NCBI GenBank assembly: GCA_034406715.1
Contig: CP137880.1
Location: forward strand, 248,001 to 312,000
Origin: Rhodotorula mucilaginosa
Taxonomy: Eukaryota; Basidiomycota; Microbotryomycetes; Sporidiobolales; Sporidiobolaceae
Length of the DNA stretch: 64,000 nucleotides
Direction: 5' to 3'
Shown: positions 13,201 through 23,438 of the stretch, piece after piece
How positions within the stretch are numbered: position 1 is the first letter of the stretch
How the letters are laid out: the number at the start of each line of letters is the position of its first letter
Program-made: the position numbers and the translations under genes
The notes under the pieces: model-generated
Database searches by the model: none
Told to the model about the DNA's origin: nothing
Seen by the model: the letters and a program-made list of their open reading frames with translations, nothing else

Positions 13201-13492
13201 CATCGGAGCCGACCAGCAGGCTGAGCCAGGCCGGGCAATCCTCTGCTTCTACAATGGGCGCGACCATTTCGAGCCAAGCCTTGATCGTGTCATCCCGATG
13301 GATGCTGTTGCGCCAGACCCATTGACGTTAAAGACGATTCGTCGAGCGATGAAAACGTTGACCGTCAGGTCATTCCTGGGCACATGTCAGCGAGTGAACG
13401 AGGGCGAGGATCCGGATCGACATGCCTTTGAGCTCACACTGTCTGCTGAAAACCTCGAGGTGCTGGAGTCCCTCGGCAATGGTGACTTGTAG
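10257..13492 (+). CDS. Multi-exon protein with C-terminal OTU-type cysteine protease domain
   Basis: The last exon (about 12520-13492) carries an OTU deubiquitinase-like domain: ASGNGDCFPDSVAILA holds the Asp-Cys catalytic motif (GDCF) and ILCFYNGRDHFEPSL holds the catalytic His with an upstream Asn. OTU proteins remove ubiquitin or ubiquitin-like chains. The upstream exons are deduced from phase-matched splice sites: 10257-10463, 10535-10670, 10737-10790, 10855-11002, then about 11088-11180, 11240-11370, 11470-11690, 11755-12420. They encode a region of about 600 residues that I do not recognise, ending in a Pro/Ala/Gln-rich linker (12.1-12.4 kb). Exon joins at about 11.37-11.42 kb and 11.90-11.93 kb are uncertain. 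The start is the first ATG of an uninterrupted exon. It lies between an F-box gene and a PARP gene, so a ubiquitin-related role is plausible but inferred. Confidence 0.7.
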
Positions 13493-15111
13493 CAAGTGGC
13501 GTTTGGCGAGTGGTTTCCTGCAACTGATGTGAACAGGAACCGTCCCGGCTCGTGTGACAAGTAGTGGTAGAGGAGTCCGCAGACTGTTTCTCTTGCATTC
13601 TCGCATAGCAGATGCAGGGTGCCGGGTCGGTAAGGCGACTTGCAGTCTTGCGCTTGCCCCAGGTTTGATCGCGCTCTCCCGTGGTCTCGCTCGCCTTTCT
13701 TTCGTATCCAAAGGGATTTGATCCAGTTGTATTTCAGCTCTCATATGCTGGCTGTCAAGACAACGCCTCCAAATGCGAGGTTTAAACATCCATCTGCGAT
13801 CAAAAATGACACGTACAGAGTCTCGTCGCGGCGAGTTGCGTCAAGGAACGCGCTAGTTGTGGTTCTTGGAAAGGCACGCAGTGTCCTTCCTCGCCCAAAA
13901 GAGTCAGTGGCCCCGCCGCAGTCGCGAACGCGGAGGCGACTCTTCTGTGGTGAGTTGACCCGGGGCGAGAGCGGCGGCTAGCGCGGGGCGCAGACTTCGG
14001 CAGCACGTGTAGAGTGCGACAACAACTCTTGAAGTAGCCAACAGCGTGTTTAGCAGTTGCCTAAGAGCATTGGGCGGACCGAAAGCGCGACTTGGTGAGT
14101 TTGGTGATAGCAGAGGCGGAAAGGCAGGTCGCCGTCCGGAGACTTCTTGATGCGCAGGGTCCGTCGCCTGCGAGCTACCGCGTCCAGACTTGAGCACAAA
14201 AGTGACTTCGGGCGTTTGAAGCTGGGAGAGCAGGTTCTCGAGATGGAGGGACACTGCGAGCAAATGAGGCACGAGGCTGAGGAGACCAAAGCGGCTGTAG
14301 ACCTGGAAATCTCAGCTCCGAATGACCTTCATAAGGCACGCATGGGAGACACTCACCTCGCCCCGTCGGATGCCTTCTTCCTCTAAGTCGCGTCGTCAGC
14401 GCTGCGACTCCGTTTCGGGCGAGTTGATGATGAGAAGCGAGCGAGCGGACGGTCAGGTATGACGACAGTCCAGTTGCTCAACGAAGGCATGCTCGATGAC
14501 CTGGACACCTTGAAATTCTGCTCGCCGAGCATGTCAACCAGTTTATCGAATCGCAGGGGGGAGTACCGTCGAGCAGGTGGTTGTCACGCCGAGTTGAACG
14601 CGATGGCAGCGAGATAGAAGGAGCACAAGCACGAGCGAAAAGTTTCAGTCTGGTTCTCATTCGCACATCCGCGGCCCATGTTCGAGTCTGGTTTGCTTTC
14701 CGCGCCCTTGCTCGTAGGCGGCAGCCCGTGACCTAACATTCCCTCTTTGAGCTTTCTTGTCGTACTGGAGTACTATTTATGTGCGGCGGTCGCGGTCAGT
14801 CTGTCGGTCAGCGGAGAGTCCGCGGGAGTCTCCTGAATATTGGCAGAAGGTCCGCGGAGAGCGCGACCCCGAAACAAGACCTGCGGCGGTGCGGCAGCTG
14901 ATACATTGTTGTAGACATTCCCACTATTGCAGGAAATGGAAGCGGTGGATGCGAGAGGGACAAGACAAAGAATAAGAAAAAGTGAGAGACAAGAGGCAGA
15001 AGAAACCGGAGGAACGGGCCTGAGCGGAGGACGAAGGCTCGCCCGCGCGCGCGCCGCCGCGACGGTTGCTCACACTCAAGTTGCATCCTGATTCTAATCT
15101 GCAGCCCCAAC
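13493..15111. other. Intergenic, no supported gene
   Basis: The 1.6 kb hold only short overlapping ORFs, for example 79 codons at 14147-14386 opposed by 122 codons on the other strand. None has a recognisable motif or a consistent exon chain. A purine-rich tract (AGAGGGACAAGACAAAG and similar) at about 14950-15030 precedes the PARP gene and may belong to its promoter or 5' leader. Confidence 0.5.
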
Positions 15112-16803
15112 ATGCAGTTCGATCCGGCACTGTTCGACGTTGCTGAGGTGTACAGAAACGAGACGCTCAAGAGGACCATCTCAAGCGTCACAGTCAACAC
15201 CAACGACCTAGGGATTCCTCGAGCCCAGCTCCTTGCGTGGGAGCCCATGCTGAAAGAGTACCCAGATGCAAGGTTGACGATGCTGCTCGAGGAAGAGCAG
15301 GCAGGTGTCCACGCGCCACCGCGAGTCCGAGTCGGGCTCTCTCGAACACCAAGCATTCCGGGCGAAGCGGCGCGTGTTGCGTTTCTGTCTGGCATTGAGT
15401 GCTATACCGGTGAGCAGGTCAGTGAGGGAATGGAATCGAATCTGCTGACACAGTCAATGCAACAGCTGGCGCATTTGACTGCATGCGCCTTTCCTCGTTT
15501 CTTGAAGAGTCCATGTCGCGCAAACTTGATGACGGGCGAGAGACGCCCTCGGCAACAGAGGTAAGCTCATTGCATAAGTAAACTAATCCAGATCGGATGA
15601 GCGCTGCTGATATATGGTCTGTTTCAGTTGATGGTGATGCTGTGTCAGGCGTTTGCATCCGCGTCCAACACGTGCCCTGCCTGTTTCGAGACAGAACCAC
15701 GAGGTATCAGTCAAGCATACCCACCGGTGTGTAGCAAGTTGCAGTGTCAGAACGACCTGCCTGGTCTGGACCACCTACCACTCGAGGTGAACGGAACCAC
15801 TCCTGCGACGGTGTTCGGCAGGAAGTAAATTGACGCCCTCAGTTGCAAACAGTATGACATACTCCTTTCCAGTGAAAGCGTCAATCTCATGGTCGATCTG
15901 GCGTACATAGCCTCAAAGTCTCAGAATGTGGGCGGCGGTGAGATCCCTCCGGGCACGACCATCACTGTCAATATCGTCATGCCGGGCTTGTATGGTCCCG
16001 TCGACCAGACTATTGGCGTGACTCGGGAACACAAAGATCCGAGCATGAGATGTCGAGCTATCTACGACCTCCTCGCAACATGCCCAGTCTTCCGGCCAAT
16101 TGCCGTGTTGCCCGGGACGAGGTACCCGCCCAAGCGCAATGCGTGGTCGAACCTATCCCCAGACACAACTCTAGTCCGGGTTCTCCGTCACCTGATGTAC
16201 CGGTCAGGAACAACGGTGCGCGAGGTGACACGGGCAGACGAGCTCGTGACCGGCGTCCCGCAGCGGCTCCAGCAGTTTCGCGTGTTTGCGCATGCTCATT
16301 CTCTGGAGGACAATTATCCAGGTGCTCCCGCAACGAGGGGTCAGCCCTACCCAACACTCTTTGCCTTCCATGGGTCGGCCGTGGAGAATTGGCTATCAGT
16401 CTTGCATCGAGGCTTCACGCTCGAAAAGATTGCCAATGATCGATTCTACGGAGACGGAGTGTACACGAGCTTCGAGGGAGGGGTCTCGTTGTATGGGTAT
16501 TCCAAACTCAATCAAGTGCCTCCTCGCAGCGCAGCAGCAAACGGGATCCGCCGAGTTCTCGGGTTGACCCAAGTCATCACGAAGAACCTGCGACACACGG
16601 AGCCAGATATCCTGTGTAAGGATGTAGGAGAACTCCGGGTTGTGTACCTCCTGGTTGAGTATGAGGACGAAGGATTGGGGACGCCTGGCCCTGGTGACAA
16701 GGACGCGCGGGTCGAGACAGACTCATCCAAGCAGCGCATCTATCCAGGGGCGGTGTTGAACATGGGCTCAACTCGGGTAGAAATTCCACGATGGGATGTC
16801 TGA
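15112..16803 (+). CDS. PARP6/8-type ADP-ribosyltransferase
   Basis: Four exons with exactly matching phases (15112-15409, 15466-15560, 15628-15786, 15853-16803) give 500 residues. A Cys-rich module (CPACFETEP, then CSKLQCQ) sits mid-protein, as in PARP6/PARP8. The catalytic domain follows: FAFHGSAVENWLSVLHRGF has the His-Gly-Ser of the ADP-ribosyltransferase H-Y-x triad, and FYGDGVYTSFEGGVSLYGYS the tyrosine. The third triad position, near LRVVYLLVEY, shows no obvious Glu, which suggests mono- rather than poly-ADP-ribosylation. Some fungal members fuse this domain to a ubiquitin-conjugating-like domain; I cannot identify one here. Its N-terminus (LFDVAEVYRNETLKRT) resembles the start of such proteins, but upstream exons cannot be excluded. 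It is co-oriented with the OTU gene 1.6 kb upstream. Confidence 0.82.
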
Positions 16804-19487
16804 GTCGTGTGGAATAGTTTGTCCGGCACGGATGCCTGCACACACCGAATCGGATTTCTTTCTTCTCATCGGAAAGGCATTGCAAAGTGCTAAAGATTTG
16901 AGAGTTGCTAGTCTTCCTCCCCCACTGTCCACTGTCGTTCACTCCAGGTCCTGGCCCGACTCGCAAACCTTTTCCTCCCATTTGCTTTCTTTCGAAGCTC
17001 GTGAGCACAGCTTGAGTACAGGAAGTACTCGAGGATTATCTCCGGTTTTGCAGGGCGCACCACTCTCAAGCTCGATGCGAGAGGGGGCGTCCTGCTCAGT
17101 TCCGGGTCGTAGCTAGTCGTAGACGGGCGTCGCGAGTCTCAGGCGTGCAAGAGCCAATAAACAGTGACTTGTGTGTAGAGTTTGAGAGAAGATGAGCGAA
17201 GAGGGTGGAGTGCTAAAGAGAAAGGGAGCTACGACCAAAATCCGAGAGAGCAGTTCCACCAGCACCTCCTGACTCGGGCGACGACGTCTTGAGGCGGCGA
17301 CCGGCACTTTGTCACCAGCACGGCATATGTTATTATCTGTAATCGGAAGTAGTGTTAGTGACGTTCGAAAGAAAAGAGAGAGGACGAGACTTAGAATGAA
17401 AAGTCAGTGAAGAGCGATGCGAAGGTTGGGACTCCGACCCAGCAGGGAGCAATAACAAGTCGATCGAAAGAATCCACCAACATGCACGGCATGTGCGCCG
17501 GCTCTTGAGGCGCTGGTGTTGGCGCAAGTGCTGAAGCCTGTAGGGTTCCCGCCGCGGCTAGAGAGAAGTGTAAACGCCGGTTGCTATGCAAAGACAAGCG
17601 AGATCATATCTACCTAGAGAGAAGTGTAAACGTCGGTGAGGAGAAGGGAAGAAAGAGGGAAACATGATGAAACTGAACATGGCCCTCGGACCTCCGGACT
17701 CGCCGGAACAAAACTTCCTCCGAAAAAATCCTCCCGACCACCACTCTCCGTACTTCCCAACACATGTTCAGGCTGCTGAATTGATACATAAACATATAGG
17801 ATCGCAGAGGACGCTCGCTCCTGTCCCTCCGCCAGCCAACAGTACACCGCCCCAACACTGCATCAGGACGTCCGCGCCGGCGCGTCATCCTCGCCTCCGA
17901 CATCTACCGCGGGATACTCCTTCAGCCGGTCTTTCAGGACAACCCCATCCCTGATGGCCTCACCCACGCCAACGTCATGGACCGGTGGAGCGAGGCCGGC
18001 GGCATGTTCGCCGTCTCACTCTTCACCGACATTGCCGTCTTTCGCCTCCTTGGACCTTCCCTAATGTTGTAGACTAGTAGACCTTATTTGTTGTTTGTTG
18101 TTAGTCTTATTCTCCCCCAGACAGACTCGTCAGCTCGTGTTACAGAGACGAGTCAGCAGAAGAGGAGAGCAGGCATTGGGGACCTTTACACACCGCGTGT
18201 AAAAAAAATCCCGCGAAGTCTGCAAACGGGCTTTTCTGTACGGTCGCGGGGCCCATCTCTGCCCTATACTACGTATACACTTATCGCTACAACATACGCG
18301 ACTGCTGCAACTGTGTGCCGTACCCCTCAACTTCACCGGACTTGCCATTCGGCTGTGAAAATTCCTGAGATGCAGAGGGCACTCGTCTCAAGCGGATGCG
18401 AGACGAGGCTACTCTGCTGACAGGGAGATGACCGTAGAGAGACACTCAACAATAACACTGAATCGAGCGTAGATTGCGAGATGTGAGCGGTGAAGAAGAA
18501 AAGAGAGGGGAGCCCGAGGGCGAGCTACGACAAAGTGCGCCCGAGATCCTCCTCCAACCTCCACTTGCCGCCTCATCCGAATAACGTGTCGTCGTCTTGA
18601 TCTTGAGCCCGAGAGTATGGTAGTAGTCTAGGGGGAGAGATCAAGTCAGCGAGGGTTCGAATGAAAAAGCGAGCGAGTGAAAAGGACTTAGATCTGGAAA
18701 AGGCCTTGAAGGAGCGAGAGCGAGACGAGTCTGCAGAACGAGTCCTAGCATGAGACTTAATGGACGTAGCGAGAGCGCCACGCGTTATATGACTCCGCCT
18801 TTAGCAATCGCCCCACTCCCGACGTTCAGACCATTCTAAAGACAGGCACCCTCTGTGTCGCTTGTACTTACGAGGCGCTGTACGGCCGCCGCCACCTTCT
18901 TGTCAATAACTGCAGTCGGCCTTGCGCCTGAGAAGGTCCCGTTCTAACCTCTGCACACGGCCCTACACACTGTATTCGGGTAAGATAAGAGCTGGACCAG
19001 AATCAAGCGGGTTCAATCCGCTATATCTGTCCAATTTTTCCGCAGATTTGCGTTCCGAAAGACACAGAACCTCCGTCTCCTTTGAATCGGCGAGCGGAAT
19101 CGCCTTGTTCCGTCGGAAGCATGTCCCATATGGCCGCTTTCTGCTTCATTCTGCTCTCAAAAGGTAATGCCAAGTGACTGAATGCCGTAGTCAGTGGCAC
19201 GAATCCCTCACGAGTCCTCCGGCAAGTATTCTGTCTCGAAGACGATTTTCGGTGGGTGGCGGAGTGGCGGCACCCACCAAAAGCGCTCGATTGCTTTTAG
19301 CGTGTCAATACGGAGCCCATAGGAGTCGGCGTTGTAGTGGTATGCCGCTACAGCTGGTAGCTCCAGATATCACCCGTTATGCAGCTCCATGTCCCACTCT
19401 ATCGTATATGCGTTGACCGCCTTGATTGCACGCATTTGTGTCTCATTTGCGTATATAGCTCAATTTGCACAGAACACTTGCAATACG
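16804..19487. other. Long gene-free stretch of the island
   Basis: No gene can be supported over 2.7 kb. Base composition is visibly less GC-rich than in the core genes, with scattered TATA-like runs (17330-17345, 18270-18300). A short coding-like remnant at about 17888-18069 is listed separately. No terminal repeats or tandem arrays are obvious by eye. Confidence 0.5.
17888..18069 (+). pseudogene. Short coding-like remnant of unknown origin
   Basis: One frame reads about 60 residues with protein-like composition, including SDIYRGILLQPVFQDNPIP and MDRWSEAGGMFAVSLFTDIA, then stops at TAG. There is no start codon or splice acceptor that would make it an independent gene. I do not recognise the family. 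It looks like the end of a decayed gene or transposon ORF. Confidence 0.3.
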
Positions 19488-19575
19488 TGAGTAACGTAGC
19501 GGTTAAAGTGTTAGCGTTCGGTTCGGTATACACTTTTTGTCAGCCGAGCGTTCGCTTCCCGGTGAGAGCATAGAG
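19488..19575 (+). other. tRNA-like sequence (A-box and B-box), possible relic or SINE head
   Basis: GTAGCGGTTAAAGTG at 19496-19510 resembles a Pol III A-box and GCGTTCGCTTCCC at 19548-19560 a B-box, at tRNA-like spacing. The arms do not fold into a convincing cloverleaf, so this is at most a tRNA relic or the head of a SINE. It lies just upstream of the Gypsy fragment. Confidence 0.25.
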
Positions 19576-19639
19576 ACAACGGTTCTGCGTTCAGACGGCC
19601 ATACTTATCGCACCTCCTCTCAGACGCTACAGGCTGCTC

Positions 19640-20270
19640 AGACACCGTCCAGATGACCCAAGTAAGCCAGGCCGTTCAGACGCTGTCCAGACTGATGAAT
19701 CCCTTTGGCACGGTTGCTGATCGGGCCGCTGGCGCCTTGGAAGGCCGCTCATCCAAGGAGATCTTCATCGAGCACTACCACTCAATGCTAGGACATCAGT
19801 CCGATCGAATCCTGCGACACTACATGCGTCAGCATTACTGGTGGCCAGAAATGGTGAAGGAAATCGAGGCTTACTGCCGAACTTGCGCATCCTGCCAAGC
19901 TAGCAAACCCGAACGAGCCGCACCGAGAGGAAAGCTACACCCTATCCAGCTCCCGTTCACAGCATACGAAGAGATTTCGATTGATTTCACCGGACCGCAC
20001 CCTGTCAGCATTGATGCGGACGGAATCGCGAGATTACATTTTCACCGTGATTGACGCCGCCTCCGGAGAAGTCAAGCTCATTCCGTGCATGAAGGCCGGT
20101 TTGACGAGCGCAAAATGCGCCCAAATCTTCCTCGAGAAAGTGTACCCGCAATGGGGTACTCCGAAGACGATCCTGTCGGACCAAGACGTCCGCTGGGTTT
20201 CCGCGTTCTGGAAAGCGTTCCACAACGCTCTCGGAACGACGCTGCACGTGTCAACCGGAGCGGCCCCTTG
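19640..20270 (+). mobile_element. Ty3/Gypsy LTR retrotransposon fragment (integrase), fossil
   Basis: Family: Ty3/Gypsy, Metaviridae-like pol. Parts seen: the zinc-binding HHCC head of integrase (HYHSMLGHQSDRILRHY ... CRTCASCQA) and the start of the DDE catalytic core (ISIDFTGPHPVS, then LSDQDVRWVSAFW). No gag, protease, reverse transcriptase, RNase H or convincing LTR is visible. The element is broken, with a small number of breaks, and only a piece of pol remains. The high protein similarity that survives suggests moderate rather than great age. It ends in a region with a nested palindrome at 20256-20332. Confidence 0.85.
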
Positions 20271-20332
20271 TCGAGTTGGCCGCCGCTCCGATTGGCCAAC
20301 TCGGCCGCTCCGGCCATCTCGACAGGGGATCC
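20256..20332. repeat. Nested palindrome next to the Gypsy fragment
   Basis: Ten-base arms CGAGTTGGCC (20272-20281) and GGCCAACTCG (20294-20303) are flanked by a second pair, CCGGAGCGGCC (20255-20265) and GGCCGCTCCGG (20303-20313), and by a near-match third pair (CCCCTTGTCGAG and CTCGACAGGGG). The whole could form a cruciform of about 77 bp. Confidence 0.7.
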
Positions 20333-20865
20333 GGAGCTTGTCCCGGCGGCCGCTGCGATGGCTCGATTCCATGCAGCTGATTTGTTCTACCGAGCGCATG
20401 CGAGAGATTTACAGTCGACCACCCTATACTACCGTGATCTTGTGGCGCGCAAGGGGCGCGGTGCTGCGCGCCGAAATCTGTATGGTATTCTCAAACTCAA
20501 ATGATCCGGATCGGCTGGCGCGGCTGCAAGAGGCCTCCACTTGATTGGTTGCCTCGAGAACTTGAAGTAGTCGCTAGATACGGTTGACTTAGCCGTTTAA
20601 ATACAAGCTATAGTCTCGCAAATAGCGATAGGGAGGAGAATAGCTAAGGACAGCTAGTGTCGGTAGAATTCGCCCGAGGGAGAAGAAGGAAGACAAAAGT
20701 CACGACGAGAACTACGCTCAGAGTGCGGAGACCGCGGGTACATGTGGGGGGACCGGGACAGGTACATAGTCACGATGGAGATCACAGAAAGGCCGTGCTT
20801 GTCGATCCAGATTCGAGAGGCGAGAGAGGGCAGGAAGTCGGAGGAGCGAAGGATGATCGCTTCGC
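20271..20865. other. Unassigned stretch, Gypsy fragment to minus-strand ORF
   Basis: Contains the palindrome and a frame reading MARFHAADLFYRAHARDLQ (about 20357-20413) that could be the remains of another gene. From 20550 to 20700 the sequence is AT-richer and could be old element flank. Nothing here can be named. Confidence 0.35.
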
Positions 20866-21675
20866 TCAGAGGTGTGACTTGGCGAGGTGACTCAGAGAGC
20901 GACCCTTTTTAGCGGTCGCGGCGGCGGTGCCTTTGCAGGTACGCTTGCGGCGAACCGAGATCTTCGCGGAGGTCGTTTCGGCCGTATAGCGCGGGAGCGA
21001 GGCGTTCGCGAGACGAGGGGATCGACGGAGCTTTTGGGGCGACGACGCCACGGCGACCACTCCCGGCATGATCGGCTGTTCGGCGCGTGGGGTGTCATGA
21101 CGAGGGGTAACGGGAGCTTGATCGACCTCCGGCGTCGGTCCGGCGAAGTGAGCGGCAGGGGCGAAGAGTTCGGGAGATTGAGCGCGTTCGTCCGCGTCGC
21201 TCGAGCTCGTCATCGACGGCGTGGGGCCATCGAAGAGACCCAATCCCGCAGCGTTGATCACCACCTTGAGGTACGCGTCATCGAGACTCCGAATGGCGGG
21301 TTGTCCGGGTTGAGCGGGAGCGTGAAGGGCCAAGTCGAGATCCGGCACGAAAGGTTGAGGATGGTGTTCCCCGCTCGAGCTCGCGAGCGCGTTCCTTCCG
21401 TAGAGGTCCGCGGTGCCAAAGCCAGGGCTATCGAGGCTGCCTTCGCGAGGAGAGAATTCCGGGCTAGTGACGGGCGAGTGCGTAGGCCGAAAACCAGGCG
21501 AAGGAGGGGACTTGCGTCCCTCGTCGGCCCAGCGGACGAAGTGGCGGGCTGACGTGGCAGGAGGAGGCGGCGCAGCCGACTCTTGCGAGGGCGCGGCTCT
21601 CGCAGCAGCGCTCGATCTCGCTCGCGGCAGCGGCCCTTCGCCTCGTGCTACACATCGACACCGACGACTGTGCAC
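20866..21675 (-). CDS. Hypothetical Ser/Pro-rich basic protein
   Basis: Open frame of 269 codons. The product is low-complexity and rich in Ser, Pro and Ala, with repeated SPGF/SPEFSP-type patterns and a basic C-terminus (VRRKRTCKGTAAATAKKGR) that could be a nuclear localisation signal. I recognise no domain. The frame may extend upstream through one or more introns to about 22.0 kb, where frames such as LPTWDTTPPERAESVPAPPP look coding-like, but I could not build a consistent exon chain. The opposite strand carries an open frame of similar length, so coding status is uncertain. Its place in the island between a retroelement fossil and the Fanzor-like gene suggests accessory cargo, if it is real. 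Confidence 0.35.
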   Translation of the reverse strand: MHSRRCRCVARGEGPLPRARSSAAARAAPSQESAAPPPPATSARHFVRWADEGRKSPPSPGFRPTHSPVTSPEFSPREGSLDSPGFGTADLYGRNALASSSGEHHPQPFVPDLDLALHAPAQPGQPAIRSLDDAYLKVVINAAGLGLFDGPTPSMTSSSDADERAQSPELFAPAAHFAGPTPEVDQAPVTPRHDTPRAEQPIMPGVVAVASSPQKLRRSPRLANASLPRYTAETTSAKISVRRKRTCKGTAAATAKKGRSLSHLAKSHL

Positions 21676-22016
21676 CCCAGGGCACCCGCCCGATCTCTCG
21701 AGTACGCCCGACTCCGCTTTTGAGGACTCGACGGCAGGACCTTTGTCGACAACAATGCAAGTTGGAGGCCCTCTCCGCTCGGTCGCATGGGCAGCGACAC
21801 CCTCTCACTCGAGAGTCCGCGCGCAGCATGCACGCAGGGCAACGACGGCGTTCTTCGACGGCATAGGCATCATCAACCTTTGCCCGAGACGGCCGCAGGC
21901 GCTGCGATCCGTCGACGATGGCATTGGAGGGAGGAGGCGCCGGCACGCTCTCGGCTCGCTCGGGAGGCGTCGTATCCCAGGTGGGCAGATTCCTTTTGAG
22001 AGACGCGTGTGAAGAG

Positions 22017-23438
22017 TAACATGTGCTGATGCAAAGACTACGATGTCGGCAAAAGGCGACCGACCAACTCGGACCTTGAGACTCGAACTGTGGGCCCGCT
22101 GCACTCAGACCTTGGGTGGGTCCGACCCAAGGTCTGAGTGACTGAGGGGCGGCTTTTGGCGGCATGCCTCGGTTGAGATCGAGATCGCAACAAGGGTTGC
22201 TCAGCACAGGCTTGTTCGCGGAGATGAACTGACTCCGAGTTGCACCACAGTGTAGTCGCCGATCGCGTGACGAAATGACGACCCCGACACCGCTGGTGAG
22301 AACGTTGTGCCAAAAAGTATCCGCGGGCTTTCGGTCGCTGTTTCGCCGAAGCAGTACGCCAATCTGACGCGCGTGATACCGCACTCGGTTGTTCCAAGTT
22401 GACGGGACAAGAGGCTCAGAATACAAGGCGGTATGGGTGGCAAGAGTCGCGGGAACGGGTGGGCGTGCGAGCCTCGAAGGCAAACTGCTGCACCAAGTCT
22501 GCACTGACTACGTCGGTACGAAGAGACGTGTCACGTACGGTCAAGAGGATGAGATCGAATTCAGGGGCGGCGGGGTATTGATCGATCACACGAGATCGAA
22601 AGGGAACCGTCTCGCGCTGACCCGGTTATCGTCGTTTCGAGGCTGGCCCAGAGCCGCGAGGCTATCCTGCTGGCGATGAATGGCTCATGCGCAGTCTCAA
22701 GACTGAACAAGGAGCCCGCAGTGCTGATCGACGCTCGACTCCGGCGAGCACAGAAGGGAAGCCGCTCGGACGCGGATGCCGCTCTCGCGTGCAACATCGC
22801 CACGACGCGCATCGTGATCGAACTGCGACCTTGGTCGAAGGGCGACTCCAGTCCTGACGTGCGACGGACAGGCGAACTTGCTCGAGCTCTCCCTCGTCGC
22901 AATGGCCTCCTGACTTAAAACGGCGTGCTGTCCTCGTGACCGACCGTCGATAAGAGGAGCAGATGGCATTGACGGAGCTAACCTCAAGCGCTCATCGCTG
23001 ACTGCGCGAGTGCGCCATTCTTTGCTACGCTTGCTCTGGAGCACGCGATAAGCTCACAAGCTGGCAGCGGGCCGAAATCAGAGCTTGAGCGCCAAAGAAC
23101 CCGCATGCGACGCTGCGAACGGAACACGCGGGTAATGAACTGCGACTTGCTTCATGCGTGACAGTCACCATAGCGACGCTTGGAGTGCCCGCTTGGAGGG
23201 GAAAAAGTCGCCGCGGACACCCCGCGAGTGGGCGGACGGGCGAAAGGACTTCTCCCTTTCTCGCTCTAACATTTGCCTTTACTGCAAACGCTTGAAGGAG
23301 ACCTCGCCTCGCACCAAAGCTTGCTCTAAGCGCTCATATCACCCATTTCCAACCCCGCCGGCTGCCTCCGCTCTCAACCTCCGACTCTCGAGGCGCACGA
23401 ACCCCTTCTCCCGTTGTCCCCTCGACGACAACCGCCGA
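22017..23438. other. Region upstream of the Fanzor-like gene
   Basis: No gene is supported. It contains the perfect hairpin at 22102-22140. The last 285 bp are open in frame with the Fanzor-like gene back to an ATG at 23154, so the true start of that gene could lie here. Confidence 0.45.
22102..22140. repeat. Perfect 16-bp inverted repeat with 7-nt loop
   Basis: CACTCAGACCTTGGGT (22102-22117) is the exact reverse complement of ACCCAAGGTCTGAGTG (22125-22140), separated by GGGTCCG. It is the longest perfect short-loop inverted repeat I noticed in the window and lies 1.3 kb upstream of the Fanzor-like gene. Confidence 0.9.

Noticed and set aside
14147-14386. 79-codon helical ORF between the OTU and PARP genes
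   Set aside because: It has no motif or splice partner, and an ORF of greater length lies opposite it.
21464-22504. 346-codon minus-strand ORF overlapping the hypothetical Ser/Pro-rich ORF
   Set aside because: Its composition is Arg/Ser/Cys-rich noise, with no motif, and it runs through the hairpin region. Parts may include true exons of the neighbouring frame, but it cannot be supported as a gene.
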